Positions 24,857-33,397 of a stretch of DNA of 49,717 bases are shown here, in pieces. Made by a program: the position numbers and the translations under genes. Source of the DNA: Pseudooceanicola marinus (GTDB lineage: Bacteria > Pseudomonadota > Alphaproteobacteria > Rhodobacterales > Rhodobacteraceae). How positions within the stretch are numbered: the first letter of the stretch is position 1; each line of letters opens with the position of its first letter. Below the pieces are notes generated by a model that made no database searches, was not told where the DNA came from, and saw nothing but the letters and a program-made list of their open reading frames with translations. The DNA is taken from positions 3,174 to 52,890 of the forward strand of contig NZ_PGTC01000030.1 of the NCBI RefSeq assembly GCF_002786295.1, given 5' to 3'.

Positions 24857-26124
24857 TGCCCCGTCACGAAACCGATTACGACGTTGTCATCGCCGGTGGC
24901 GGCGCGGGCGGCATCGGCGCGGCCCTCGGCGCGGCGAAGTCCGGGGCCCGGGTGGCGCTGGTGGAGAAATACGGCTTCCTCGGAGGGGCTGCGACCAACG
25001 CCCAGGTGCTGGCCTACTGCGGCTTCTTCCACCAGGGCAATGACCCGCTGCGCGCCGTCGCCGGCGCGGGTGAGCAGGTGCTGGAGGAAATGCGCGCCAT
25101 GGGCGTCGCCTGTGATCCCTACCGCTCCCCCACCACGAACAACTGGATCGTGTTGCTGGACCCGGAGCGCCTGAAGGTGGCACTGGACCGGGTGCTGGCG
25201 GCGCATGGGGTCGATGTCTTCCTGCACTCGCGCGTCGCGGCGGCCAGCCGCACCGCACGGGCACTGGAAAGCGTGACCGTGGCCGGCATGGACGGGCGGT
25301 TTCGCCTGATCGCCGAAAGCTTTGTCGACGCCAGCGGCGATGCGAACCTGGCGCTTGTGGCCGGTGTGCCCATGCGCACCGGGGACAGCCGGGGGCGTAT
25401 CCAGGCCTATACCATGCCGATCCGCATCGGCGGCCTGGCCCCCGACACGAAGATCGACCGCGCGCTGATGCAGGCCGCGATTGCCGAGTTCAACGAGGGC
25501 TCACCGCACAAGATCCACCGGACCGACGCGGGCATCTTCACCCGCGTTCCCGGCACCACCGATTTCTGGTGGCTGGTCGTCGACCGCGACATGCCGGACC
25601 TCAGCTCGGGCAGTTTCACCCGCGCCGAGCAGACAGGGCGCGAGATGTCTCTGGGCCTGGTCGACATCCTGCGCGCCCGCGTGCCGGGGTTCGAAAACGC
25701 CTGGCTGGCCCAGACCGGGCCGCAGATCGGTGTGCGCGAAACCCGCCACCCGGCCGCGCGCTACGACATCACCCATGACGACGTGTTGCAGGGGCGCCTG
25801 CGCGAAGACGGCATCGCCCGCGGCGCCTGGCCGATCGAACTGCATTCCGAAGCGGGCAAACCGATCTACGAACACGTCGGAGGCGAGGGATACTTCCACG
25901 TCCCCTACGACGCGATCCACGCCCGCGACCTGGACAACCTGTGGTACGCGGGCCGGGTCATCGGGGCCGATGACTACGCCTATGGCTCGATCCGGGTCAT
26001 GGGCACGGCCTTCGCCACCGGCGAGGCCGCGGGTGTCGCAGCAGCCCTCAACGCCAAGGGGGCAAACGCGGTCACGCCGGAGACAGTACGAGAAGAGCTG
26101 CGGCACCTGGGCGCATTGATCTAG
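24856..26124 (+). CDS. FAD-dependent oxidoreductase (FAD_oxidored family)
   Basis: This 422-residue flavoprotein has the dinucleotide-binding motif DYDVVIAGGGAGGIGAALG at its N-terminus, then VEKYGFLGGAATNAQV. The GG-x-ATN form is typical of the FAD_oxidored (PF12831) group. The C-terminal FAD contact reads YGSIRVMGTAFATGEAAGVA. No signal peptide is present, so it is cytoplasmic. ATG 24856 overlaps the permease stop. Because it is co-translated with an importer and shares the neighbourhood with an AroE-like dehydrogenase, it probably oxidises or dehydrogenates the imported compound. The substrate is unknown. Confidence 0.85.
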   Translation: MPRHETDYDVVIAGGGAGGIGAALGAAKSGARVALVEKYGFLGGAATNAQVLAYCGFFHQGNDPLRAVAGAGEQVLEEMRAMGVACDPYRSPTTNNWIVLLDPERLKVALDRVLAAHGVDVFLHSRVAAASRTARALESVTVAGMDGRFRLIAESFVDASGDANLALVAGVPMRTGDSRGRIQAYTMPIRIGGLAPDTKIDRALMQAAIAEFNEGSPHKIHRTDAGIFTRVPGTTDFWWLVVDRDMPDLSSGSFTRAEQTGREMSLGLVDILRARVPGFENAWLAQTGPQIGVRETRHPAARYDITHDDVLQGRLREDGIARGAWPIELHSEAGKPIYEHVGGEGYFHVPYDAIHARDLDNLWYAGRVIGADDYAYGSIRVMGTAFATGEAAGVAAALNAKGANAVTPETVREELRHLGALI

Positions 26125-26493
26125 GTGTTCAGCTCCGCATCCGTCCCGAAGCGGCCATTGACGCACGGAGGATGAATGGCAGCCTTGTCCGCACTGCGGA
26201 CCCTGGACTGCCAGATCACGCTGTACGACGAAGGAATGGCCTCTCTGCTGAAGCTGCTGCGCGGTCCCACAAGGGCGCCGCGCAGTGGTTCAGCCGCGCA
26301 GGCGACGCGGCAGGACTGCCAGGGTTAAGCGCACTTATTCAGCACTTGATGGAGCTCCAACACTTCAGATCCGTATCTCTGTGCTCGGCGGCGACACCGG
26401 GCACGACATACCCGTAACGCGGGAAGCGGGAAACAGGACCCTCAAAGGTGCGCAGCAGAGCCCACCGGGGCTCGGAAGCACGCGTGCCCCGCG
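26125..26493. other. 369-bp convergent intergenic region
   Basis: This region lies between the ends of the FAD oxidoreductase (plus) and the formylglycine-generating enzyme (minus). Two small plus frames begin at 26172 (81 codons) and 26176 (50 codons) after GGAGG, but neither resembles a known protein. A perfect hairpin, GAGCCC (26458-26463) and GGGCTC (26468-26473), lies 20 bases past the FGE stop and may end that transcript. Confidence 0.4.
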
Positions 26494-27438
26494 CTAACGA
26501 TCATAGAATACACGAAACCCGGTGTTCGACGCGCCACTGTCCAACGCGGTGCCGGACCTGGCAGCGATCCGATAGCGATAGCAGTAGCTCTTGTGGCACA
26601 GGAAGCTGCCCCCCTTCGTCACCTTGAGCCTGGCCGCCCGGGCCGATGCGTTGCGCTGCTTTGCGGATTTTGTCTGGGACCGGATCAGGAACGGGTCGGC
26701 GGTCCACTCCCAGACATTGCCTATCATGTCCCAGATGCCGCTTTCATTGGGCGGGAAAGCTCCTACAGGCGAGGTGCCGAGCCAGCCATCCGCACAGCTG
26801 TTCCGATCGGGGAACCGCCCCTGCCAGATATTCGCAGGCAGGAAATCCACGTCATCGGGTTCCTGTTCGCCCCAGGGGAAGCGCGGGTCGCCGTTAAGCC
26901 CGCCGCGGGCCGCATGTTCCCATTCGGCCTCGGTCGGCAAGCGCCCCCCGGCCCAGGCTGCGAAGGCCTTCGCATCTTCCCATGAGATATGCGTTACCGG
27001 ATGATCGAGACGGTCGGCAACATCGCTGCCGGGTCCCTCGGGCGTGGACCAGGCGGCACCGTCGCAGATCACCCACCAGGGCGTCGGGCTGTCAGAGGGC
27101 GGAACCGCCTGCGGGTCGGGCAGCAGACCACGGAAGACCGGCCCCCAGCCAAGGCGCTCGGACAATGTGACATAGCCGGTATCGGCCACAAAGGCCGCGA
27201 ACCGCGCGTTGGTGACAGGGGCCACATCGACCAGAAACGGCTTGAGGCGAACCTTGCGCAGCAGCCCTTCGCCATCCGCAGGGATCGCCGGATCGGAGGT
27301 GCCGACGTGGCTGACCCCGCCCTTGAACGCGACCCGTGCCGGGGGACGGCTATCTGCAAGATGGGTGACGTCCGGAGCCTTTGCATCACCGTCAGTCCCG
27401 GCATGCGCGAGCCCAACACGATTGGCGCAACAGGCCAT
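26494..27438 (-). CDS. Formylglycine-generating enzyme (sulfatase maturase, SUMF1/FGE type)
   Basis: This 314-residue copper/oxygen-dependent enzyme converts the Cys of the sulfatase C-x-P-x-R motif to formylglycine. The catalytic pair is visible in GGSFLCHKSYCYRYRIAAR (Cys281 and Cys286), matching the FGE motif that includes human Cys336/Cys341. The FGE-sulfatase fold is shown by FLVDVAPVTNARFAAFV, HPVTHISWEDAKAFAAWAGG, RLPTEAEWEHAARGG and GNVWEWTADPF. ATG 27438 has GAGG seven bases upstream; the frame extends to 27480. No signal peptide is visible, so it acts in the cytoplasm. It is the last gene of the sulfatase cluster and presumably activates both sulfatases. Confidence 0.95.
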   Translation of the reverse strand: MACCANRVGLAHAGTDGDAKAPDVTHLADSRPPARVAFKGGVSHVGTSDPAIPADGEGLLRKVRLKPFLVDVAPVTNARFAAFVADTGYVTLSERLGWGPVFRGLLPDPQAVPPSDSPTPWWVICDGAAWSTPEGPGSDVADRLDHPVTHISWEDAKAFAAWAGGRLPTEAEWEHAARGGLNGDPRFPWGEQEPDDVDFLPANIWQGRFPDRNSCADGWLGTSPVGAFPPNESGIWDMIGNVWEWTADPFLIRSQTKSAKQRNASARAARLKVTKGGSFLCHKSYCYRYRIAARSGTALDSGASNTGFRVFYDR

Positions 27439-27498
27439 CACAGCACCTCGCAGGTTTGATGCACGCCCGCAGAGCCCCAACCCAGACCGGCGCAGACA

Positions 27499-27533
27499 TT
27501 CGGCAAAATCGTAAATCGCTGTCTCATGCCGAA
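27499..27533. repeat. Inverted repeat between FGE and sulfatase 1
   Basis: TTCGGCA (27499-27505) and TGCCGAA (27527-27533) form perfect 7-bp arms over 21 bases, in the 160-bp gap between sulfatase 1 and the FGE gene. It could be an mRNA structure or a protein site; the sequence does not decide. Confidence 0.35.
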
Positions 27534-27598
27534 CTCTTTAGTCAAAATCAGCCGTCGAAGACACTGCGGAACGGCCGATCCGCGAACCGGTTTCCCCC

Positions 27599-29797
27599 TC
27601 ATTCGACCGCCACGTCGATTCTTTCGATCCGGCCGTTGAAGACCGCCCTGCCGTCGAGTTCGGCAATCACCGGAGTTCCGCGTGCGAAACCGATCGAGGC
27701 CCCTTCCGTGCCCGACATGCGGCGCCCGATGGTTGCGGGGATCCGCGCGGATGCGACCTCTTCACCGTCGAGGCTCAGCGTCAGTTGGCCGCCCTGCCCC
27801 ACGCCCTCGCCATCGTAGCGGAAGTCGAGCACGACCTCGTGCAGCCCGGCGGCAGGCGCCGCTTCCCCCCGGACAGTGGTGTGATGGCCCGGCGCGTCCG
27901 AAGCGCGGTAGGCCGCGCACAGCTGCCCGTCGTGGACATAAAGCGCCCAGCCTCCGACCCAGCCCCCCTGTACGATAATGACCCCGGTCGCGTCCTCGGC
28001 GAAGTCGCAGACCGCCCTCACTCTCCAGGAGCGATTGCGGAAGTCGGGGAACTCGCTGCCAACAAGCCGCCTGCCGCTGGGAAAATAGGTGAATTGGTTC
28101 CGATCCCGGAAGTGGCCGGGTTTCGGTTGCAGCACCCCATACTGCGGGCTGGATCGGACCGTGCCGACGTGAAATTCCCGACAGGCCTCGGCAAAGCGGT
28201 CCTTGATTTCCGCCAGTTTTTCGGGGTGCTTCTCCGCAAGGTCCTCATATTGCGAATAGTCCGAGGTCAGATCGTACAGTTCCCATCGCCAGGCTTCCGC
28301 CGGTAGGGTGCTGGGCTTTTGCCACGGCACTGCATCGGGATAGGTGCTGCCGATCCAGCCATCGAGATAGTAGGCGCGATGCCCGCCCAACTCGAAATAC
28401 TGCCCGCTGCGCGTGCCCTCGGCCCTGTCGGAGGAGAAGGAATAGACCATGCTGACACCGTCAATGGGCATCTGGTCGACGCCCTTCAGCCTGTCGGGTG
28501 GCGTGATTCCCGCAGCCTCGTAGATCGTCGGCGCGATGTCGATGACATGGTGAAACTGGCTGCGTACCGCACCGCCGCCCTCGATCCGGGCCGGCCAGGA
28601 AACGACCATCCCGTTGCGCGTGCCGCCGAAATGGGAGGCAACCTGCTTGGTCCACTGAAAGGGCGTATTCATCGCCCAGGCCCAGCCGACCGGGTAGTTG
28701 CAGAAGCTGTCCGGCCCCCCGATGTCATCGATATGGGCCAGCATGTGATCCAGCCCCGCCGCCAGCCCGTTAAACCGGCCAAGCTCATTGGTCGTACCTG
28801 TCAGCCCCCCTTCGCCGGAGGCCCCGTTGTCGCCCTGGATGTAGATCACCAGCGTATTGTCCAACTGGCCGGTCTCGTCCAGGTGGTCTATGACCCGAGA
28901 CAACTGGTGGTCCCAATGGGCCAGCATTCCAGCCGCAGTCTCCATCATCCGGGCGAAGAGCCGCTGCTCCTCGGCAGTAAAGGAGTCCCAGGCGGGGATA
29001 CGGTCGGGACGCGGCGTCAGCTGCGCCTCGGGCGGTATGATGCCCATGGCGCGCTGACGCTCGAAGGTCTCCTCGCGCAGCGCATCCCAACCGTCGTCAA
29101 ATCGGCCACGGAAACGGTCGATCCACTCCTTGGGCGCCTGATGCGGCGAGTGGGCGGTTCCGGGTGCCATGTACATCAGGAAGGGCCGATCCGGGGCAAG
29201 GGTATTCTGCCGCCGCAGCCAGGACAGCGCCTTGTCGGCAAGATCCCGGTCGAGGATGTAGTCGGGGTCATCCTCTGGCGGCTCGACGATGTTGCGGTTC
29301 TCGACAAGACCGGGGCGGAACTGGTCTGTGGCGCCCCCCATGAAGCCGTAGAAGTAGTCAAACCCATAGCCGTTCGGCCAGCGATCGAAGGGCCCGAGAG
29401 AGGTCGCCTCCCACAGCGGGGTGTTATGGTTCTTGCCGAGCCAGGCCGTGTCATAGCCATTGGCCGAGAGGACCTGCCCAATCGTACCCGCCCCCTCCGG
29501 AAGAACCGAGGTGTAGCCACGGCTGCCATAGGCCGCCTCGGCGATGACACCGGCGTTGACGTTGTGCGGATTGCGCCCGGTCAGCAGCGACGCCCGGGTC
29601 GGAGAGCACATGGCCGTGGTGTGGAAGCGGTTGTAACGCAGCCCCTGCTCGGCAAGGCGGTCAAAGCAAGGCGTCGGTACGGGCCCGCCGAAAGGCGACG
29701 TGGCGCCGAACCCCACGTCGTCTGTCATGATCAGCAGGATGTTCGGGGCCCCTTCCGGGGCGGTCGCCGGCTGGGGAAAGCCTTGAGGGAATTGCAT
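27599..29797 (-). CDS. Arylsulfatase-type sulfatase 1 (cytoplasmic)
   Basis: This 732-residue type I sulfatase (alkaline phosphatase superfamily) hydrolyses sulfate esters. Metal ligands are in NILLIMTDDVGFGA (Asp26, Asp27). The formylglycine site is CSPTRASLLTGR (Cys64, Arg68), and later parts carry GKNHNTP, GTAHSPHQAPKEW and GDNGASGEG. A C-terminal beta-rich domain (about 570-730) is like that of the long AtsA/AtsD-type arylsulfatases. There is no signal peptide (MQFPQGFPQPATAPEG), so the substrate must enter the cell first. It follows binding protein 1 and is a clear paralogue of the sulfatase at 36273. The substrate is unknown; the arylsulfatase label is a family name. Confidence 0.93.
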   Translation of the reverse strand: MQFPQGFPQPATAPEGAPNILLIMTDDVGFGATSPFGGPVPTPCFDRLAEQGLRYNRFHTTAMCSPTRASLLTGRNPHNVNAGVIAEAAYGSRGYTSVLPEGAGTIGQVLSANGYDTAWLGKNHNTPLWEATSLGPFDRWPNGYGFDYFYGFMGGATDQFRPGLVENRNIVEPPEDDPDYILDRDLADKALSWLRRQNTLAPDRPFLMYMAPGTAHSPHQAPKEWIDRFRGRFDDGWDALREETFERQRAMGIIPPEAQLTPRPDRIPAWDSFTAEEQRLFARMMETAAGMLAHWDHQLSRVIDHLDETGQLDNTLVIYIQGDNGASGEGGLTGTTNELGRFNGLAAGLDHMLAHIDDIGGPDSFCNYPVGWAWAMNTPFQWTKQVASHFGGTRNGMVVSWPARIEGGGAVRSQFHHVIDIAPTIYEAAGITPPDRLKGVDQMPIDGVSMVYSFSSDRAEGTRSGQYFELGGHRAYYLDGWIGSTYPDAVPWQKPSTLPAEAWRWELYDLTSDYSQYEDLAEKHPEKLAEIKDRFAEACREFHVGTVRSSPQYGVLQPKPGHFRDRNQFTYFPSGRRLVGSEFPDFRNRSWRVRAVCDFAEDATGVIIVQGGWVGGWALYVHDGQLCAAYRASDAPGHHTTVRGEAAPAAGLHEVVLDFRYDGEGVGQGGQLTLSLDGEEVASARIPATIGRRMSGTEGASIGFARGTPVIAELDGRAVFNGRIERIDVAVE

Positions 29798-29820
29798 CGG
29801 TCGGACTCGCTGCGCGGAAG

Positions 29821-29858
29821 AGAAAAAGAAAGGGCCGGCGCCGCTTCGACGCCGGCCC
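29821..29858 (-). terminator. Intrinsic terminator/attenuator after binding protein 1
   Basis: A perfect 9-bp stem, GGGCCGGCG (29832-29840) and CGCCGGCCC (29850-29858), is followed on the minus strand by a T-rich run (TTTCTTTTTCT, 29831-29821). It lies eight bases past the binding-protein stop and before sulfatase 1. Partial termination here would give much binding protein and less sulfatase. Confidence 0.75.
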
Positions 29859-29865
29859 CTGAGGG

Positions 29866-30882
29866 TTACTCGCCGAAGACGCGCTTCATCTCGGCAACGG
29901 CCGGGCCGCGGTTCTCCGGCCCGATCCAGCCCATCAGATCCACACCGACGAAATCACGGACCTCGGGGTCGGCTTGTTCGACCACCCCTTCAACAACCGG
30001 GATCAAGCCGACATTTGCATAAAGCAGCTGTGCCTGATCCGAGAGATAGGCATTGAGGAACAGTTTCGCTGCGGCGACATGATCGGCATCGCGCAGGACC
30101 GCGGCACTCATCGGCGTGTAGGGCACCGACGGGCCGGGTACGACCAGGGTCACGGGCAATCCCTCGTATTCCGAGATTGCGAAGGAGAAGACCTGAGCGA
30201 GGTTGATCGCGAACTCCCCCTGCGCGACGCGACGCTCTTCCAGCCGGATATTGCGGCTGAAGGTGATGTCCTGCTTGGCCAGCCCCTCCAGGAAGTCCGA
30301 CCCATAGGTCTCGTAGAGCGGACCGAGAGACGCCAGACCGACGCCGATGGCCCGGGGATCGTTGCTGATGATCTGCCCCTTCCACTTCGGATCAAGCAGG
30401 TCGGTCCATTCCTTCGGATAGTCCTCGGGCGCCACCTGATCGGTGTTGACCAGGATCCCGTAGCTCTGCACGAAAACGGGGATGCTGTTATCGGTTGGCA
30501 CGAAGCCCTCGCGCAGGTTGGCTAGGTTTGGCAAATCGCCGTGGGGCTGCAGCAGCTCTTCCGCTTCAAGTCCCATAAGCACCGCGTCCGAGGTGATCAG
30601 AAGATCGCCCTTGCCCTTGCCCGAGGCGCTTTCGCTGCGAACGCGCTCGGCGGTTTCGCTCGCCCGCCCGTCGAGCAGTTCGACCTTGATCCCCGTCTCC
30701 TCCTCGAAGGTCTTCACGAAGTCGATGAAGTGTTCCGCCCCGAGCTGGGAATGATAGACGACCAGACTGCCCTCCTCCCGGGCCTGATCGGTGAGCTCCG
30801 ACCAGTTGGTTTGCGCCTGCGCGGAAACCGCGGACAGCAGACAGAGGCCGAGGGCGGCCGTTCTTTCCAGTAGCTTACGCAT
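29866..30882 (-). CDS. ABC substrate-binding protein 1 (FutA/AfuA-type extracellular solute-binding protein)
   Basis: This 338-residue periplasmic protein has a signal peptide (MRKLLERTAALGLCLLSAVS, cut near AQA). The mature part shows the pattern of the iron/2-aminoethylphosphonate/putrescine-like binding proteins: EEGSLVVYHSQLGAEHF, ETGIKVELLDGRASE and EWTDLLDPKWKGQI, ending with IPVVEGVV and LMGWIGPENRG. It is a paralogue of the gene at 38627-39640, from which it differs throughout. Position within a sulfatase operon argues for a sulfated organic ligand instead of iron, and the tyrosine cluster of true ferric-binding proteins is not evident. GGGAGGAG precedes the start. Confidence 0.88.
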   Translation of the reverse strand: MRKLLERTAALGLCLLSAVSAQAQTNWSELTDQAREEGSLVVYHSQLGAEHFIDFVKTFEEETGIKVELLDGRASETAERVRSESASGKGKGDLLITSDAVLMGLEAEELLQPHGDLPNLANLREGFVPTDNSIPVFVQSYGILVNTDQVAPEDYPKEWTDLLDPKWKGQIISNDPRAIGVGLASLGPLYETYGSDFLEGLAKQDITFSRNIRLEERRVAQGEFAINLAQVFSFAISEYEGLPVTLVVPGPSVPYTPMSAAVLRDADHVAAAKLFLNAYLSDQAQLLYANVGLIPVVEGVVEQADPEVRDFVGVDLMGWIGPENRGPAVAEMKRVFGE

Positions 30883-30927
30883 TTTTGGTTCTCCTCCCTG
30901 AGAATGGTTGCGTGACGGGCCCCGCCG

Positions 30928-32136
30928 TCAGGCGGGTTCGACTTCGACGGGGATGCTGGAATAGCCGCGGAGCCAGTTGATATGGATGCGTTCAGGCGCG
31001 TCCGTCAGGGTGATGCGCTTGACCTTGGCAGCCAGCGCACCGATGACGGAAGCGGCCTCCAGACGGGCCACCATCTGCCCGACACAGCCGTGGATACCGG
31101 ACCCGAAGGCAAGATGACCGACTGGCCGGCGCGTGATGTCGAAACGATCGGGGTCCTTCCAACGATCCGGATCGCGGTTTGCGGCGGCAAGCCACAGCAT
31201 GACCTTTTCCTCGGTGCCCATCTCGACGTCGCCGAACCGCGTGGGCGCAGCCGTCGTCCGACCGATCACCGGGCTGGGCGGATACCAGCGAAGCCCCTCT
31301 TCGAAGGCCGGACGCACCAGCTTGGGATCCGCTCGCAGCAGATCCCACTGATCGGGGTTCTCGATCAGGGCCAGAAGAGTGCTGCCGATACCAAAGACCG
31401 TCGTGTCGATACCAGCCGACACGAAGGTGCGCACCATCATGCCAGCATCCTCGTGACTGATCTCTCCGGCATGGGCCGCCGCGTAGATCTCGGTCCCGAA
31501 GCCGCCGGGCAAGAGGTTTTCTTCCGCCATCTGGGCCACCACGTACTCCAGGGTGCCGTTCTCCTCGACGATCTTAAGCGCTTCCTGGTAGAGCTCGTTC
31601 TTCGGTCCCATCGCGTTGAAGTTAAGTGTCGAATAGGGCATCAGATGCGGCCGCCCCTCGGGCCGAAGTCCGACCGCGTCGGGCAGGACCTTGAACGGAA
31701 AGGCAAATGCCAGATCGGAGGCCAGGTCGAAACGTCGCCGTTCCACCAGGGCATCGACCATGCGTTCCGCCTCGGACCGGAAATCGGCCTCCAGCCGACG
31801 TAGCGCCCGCGGCGACAGGACCCGGCTCAGGACGCGACGCACGACGGTGTGTTGCGGCGGGTCACTTTCCAGGATGACCGAGGGCTTCCGCCACGGCGTG
31901 TCCCGCACGACATTTGTCAGCCCCGTCCCGTAAGCGGAGGAAAACCGCTTCCAGTCCTCGAAGGCCTCTCGCGCCAGGGCGTCGCGCCCAGTGATCCAGA
32001 AACCGTACTTGGGCACCCAGGCCACCGGCGGACCCGCAAGGATAGCGCGGTCCAACTCCAGTGGATTGTCCATCGAATGCCGGCTGAACGGATCAATATC
32101 GAGTTCGGGCCGTCCGGCCGTTGCCGCGTCAATCAT
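30928..32136 (-). CDS. Cytochrome P450 (CYP199-like), sulfatase cluster
   Basis: This 402-residue soluble bacterial P450 has the I-helix SAGIDTT acid/alcohol pair, the E-x-x-R pair in EEGLRW, and the heme loop FGSGIHGCVGQ (Cys351). Around residues 90-110, PWRKPSVILESDPPQHT resembles the CYP199A family, whose Arg and Ser here bind the carboxylate of para-substituted benzoates; the second pair is VRTF (Ser replaced by Thr). ATG 32136 has GGAGG six bases upstream. It overlaps the end of dhaK by eight bases. No ferredoxin or reductase lies in this operon, so electrons probably come from the partners at 41270-42768. Likely O-demethylation or hydroxylation; substrate unknown. Confidence 0.9.
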   Translation of the reverse strand: MIDAATAGRPELDIDPFSRHSMDNPLELDRAILAGPPVAWVPKYGFWITGRDALAREAFEDWKRFSSAYGTGLTNVVRDTPWRKPSVILESDPPQHTVVRRVLSRVLSPRALRRLEADFRSEAERMVDALVERRRFDLASDLAFAFPFKVLPDAVGLRPEGRPHLMPYSTLNFNAMGPKNELYQEALKIVEENGTLEYVVAQMAEENLLPGGFGTEIYAAAHAGEISHEDAGMMVRTFVSAGIDTTVFGIGSTLLALIENPDQWDLLRADPKLVRPAFEEGLRWYPPSPVIGRTTAAPTRFGDVEMGTEEKVMLWLAAANRDPDRWKDPDRFDITRRPVGHLAFGSGIHGCVGQMVARLEAASVIGALAAKVKRITLTDAPERIHINWLRGYSSIPVEVEPA

Positions 32137-33238
32137 GATTGTCCTCCATACAATCTCTTCCCCGCCCGGCGTTCGGCGCCGCCCCGGTCTCGTCTCCTCC
32201 TGCCCCGATGGACAGAAGACCGGAGCCGCGACGGCCGGGGGATGTCCAGGCCGGGGCCAACGTCCTTGCATCGAGCGCCTCCAGCCGCGCGCTGTCGAGG
32301 CGCAGCAGTGACACCGAGACACCGGCCATATCGCTTGCCGTCAGGAAGGTTCCACAGAGCACCCGGTGCACCGAAAGCCCCAGCCCCGCACAGGCCGTCA
32401 GCGCGTCGCCCGTCATGATCGAAAGCTCCATCAACGACGTGCTGCCCAGGTTGTTCACCATCAGCATAACGTCGTCGTCCGGGCCGAAGCCGCGTGCGGC
32501 GGCCACCCGGACCACCATGTTGTGGGCCAACCTGCGCGCCCTCTCGACCGGGACGCGCTTCAGGCCGGCCTCACCATGAATGCCGGGACCGAACTCCATT
32601 TCATGCTCGGTCAGCGCGAACTGCGAAGGGCCGATTGCAGGAGCGACCCCGGGCGAGAGGGCAATGCTGATCGAGCCGAGGTCCGAGACCGCCGCCTCTG
32701 CGGCATTCTTGACCTCAGCCAGCGACCGTCCCGCCTCCGCCGCAGCACCGGCGACCTTGTGTACCAGAATCGTGCCGGCGATACCGCGCCGCTCCCCCGC
32801 TGGCGCGTCTGCGCGCAGCGCGATGTCGTCATCTACCACGACGCATTCGACAGGGATCCCTTCCGCGTCGGCCATGCGGGCGGCCTGCCCGAAGTTGGCC
32901 AGGTCGCTGGCATAGTTCTTCACGATCAACAAAACACCGCCCTGCCCGGCCACCGCGCGTATCGCCTGCAGCACCGCGTGTGCCGAGGGAGACGTGAAGA
33001 CATCCCCCGTCACCGCAGCGGTGAGCATGCCCTTACCGACGTAGCCGCAATGCGCCGGCTCATGGCCCGCACCACCGCCCGAGACGATCGCCACCTGGCC
33101 GGAGGCCACCACTGCCGCGATGTCGGAGCGGATCACGGTCTGAGTGTCCGGCATCAGGGTCAATCCGTTGCAACTGGCGACGTAGCCAGCCAGCGCCTGC
33201 GGTACGATATCCTGAACGTCGTTGATCAGCTTCTTCAT
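32129..33238 (-). CDS. dhaK: Dihydroxyacetone kinase DhaK domain protein, without DhaL
   Basis: This 369-residue protein is homologous to the substrate-binding DhaK (DAK1) half of dihydroxyacetone kinase. VSGGGAGHEPAHCGYVG lies at about 52-68, and His221 in GPGIHGEAG is the residue that binds the carbonyl covalently. The C-terminal 35 residues are extra and low-complexity. AGGAGG precedes the ATG by seven bases. A working kinase needs a DhaL (ATP or PTS) domain, which is absent from this protein and from the whole window. It overlaps the P450 start, so the two are co-translated. It may use a DhaL encoded elsewhere, act on a DHA- or erythrulose-like product, or have another carbonyl-binding role. 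Confidence 0.88.
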   Translation of the reverse strand: MKKLINDVQDIVPQALAGYVASCNGLTLMPDTQTVIRSDIAAVVASGQVAIVSGGGAGHEPAHCGYVGKGMLTAAVTGDVFTSPSAHAVLQAIRAVAGQGGVLLIVKNYASDLANFGQAARMADAEGIPVECVVVDDDIALRADAPAGERRGIAGTILVHKVAGAAAEAGRSLAEVKNAAEAAVSDLGSISIALSPGVAPAIGPSQFALTEHEMEFGPGIHGEAGLKRVPVERARRLAHNMVVRVAAARGFGPDDDVMLMVNNLGSTSLMELSIMTGDALTACAGLGLSVHRVLCGTFLTASDMAGVSVSLLRLDSARLEALDARTLAPAWTSPGRRGSGLLSIGAGGDETGAAPNAGRGRDCMEDNHD

Positions 33239-33397
33239 GCCGACGCCTCCTGCCCCCTGCCGCGGCAAAAGGGCTGCCGAAGGTGACAGGGGCACACCGT
33301 GGCGCCCCGTCCCGCCCAGACCGGGGGGCCGAAGGCCACGGGCGACCGCGCCGCCCCTGCCCTCCGGTCTCCGGCAAAGGATGATCGGGCTTGAGGC

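Noticed and set aside
26172..26417. Small plus ORFs (81 and 50 codons) after the FAD oxidoreductase
   Set aside because: A GGAGG precedes them, but the products resemble nothing and they end in a convergent gap. Kept only as a note.
28319..30022. 567-codon plus frame opposite sulfatase 1
   Set aside because: The sulfatase has a full set of catalytic motifs; this frame has none.
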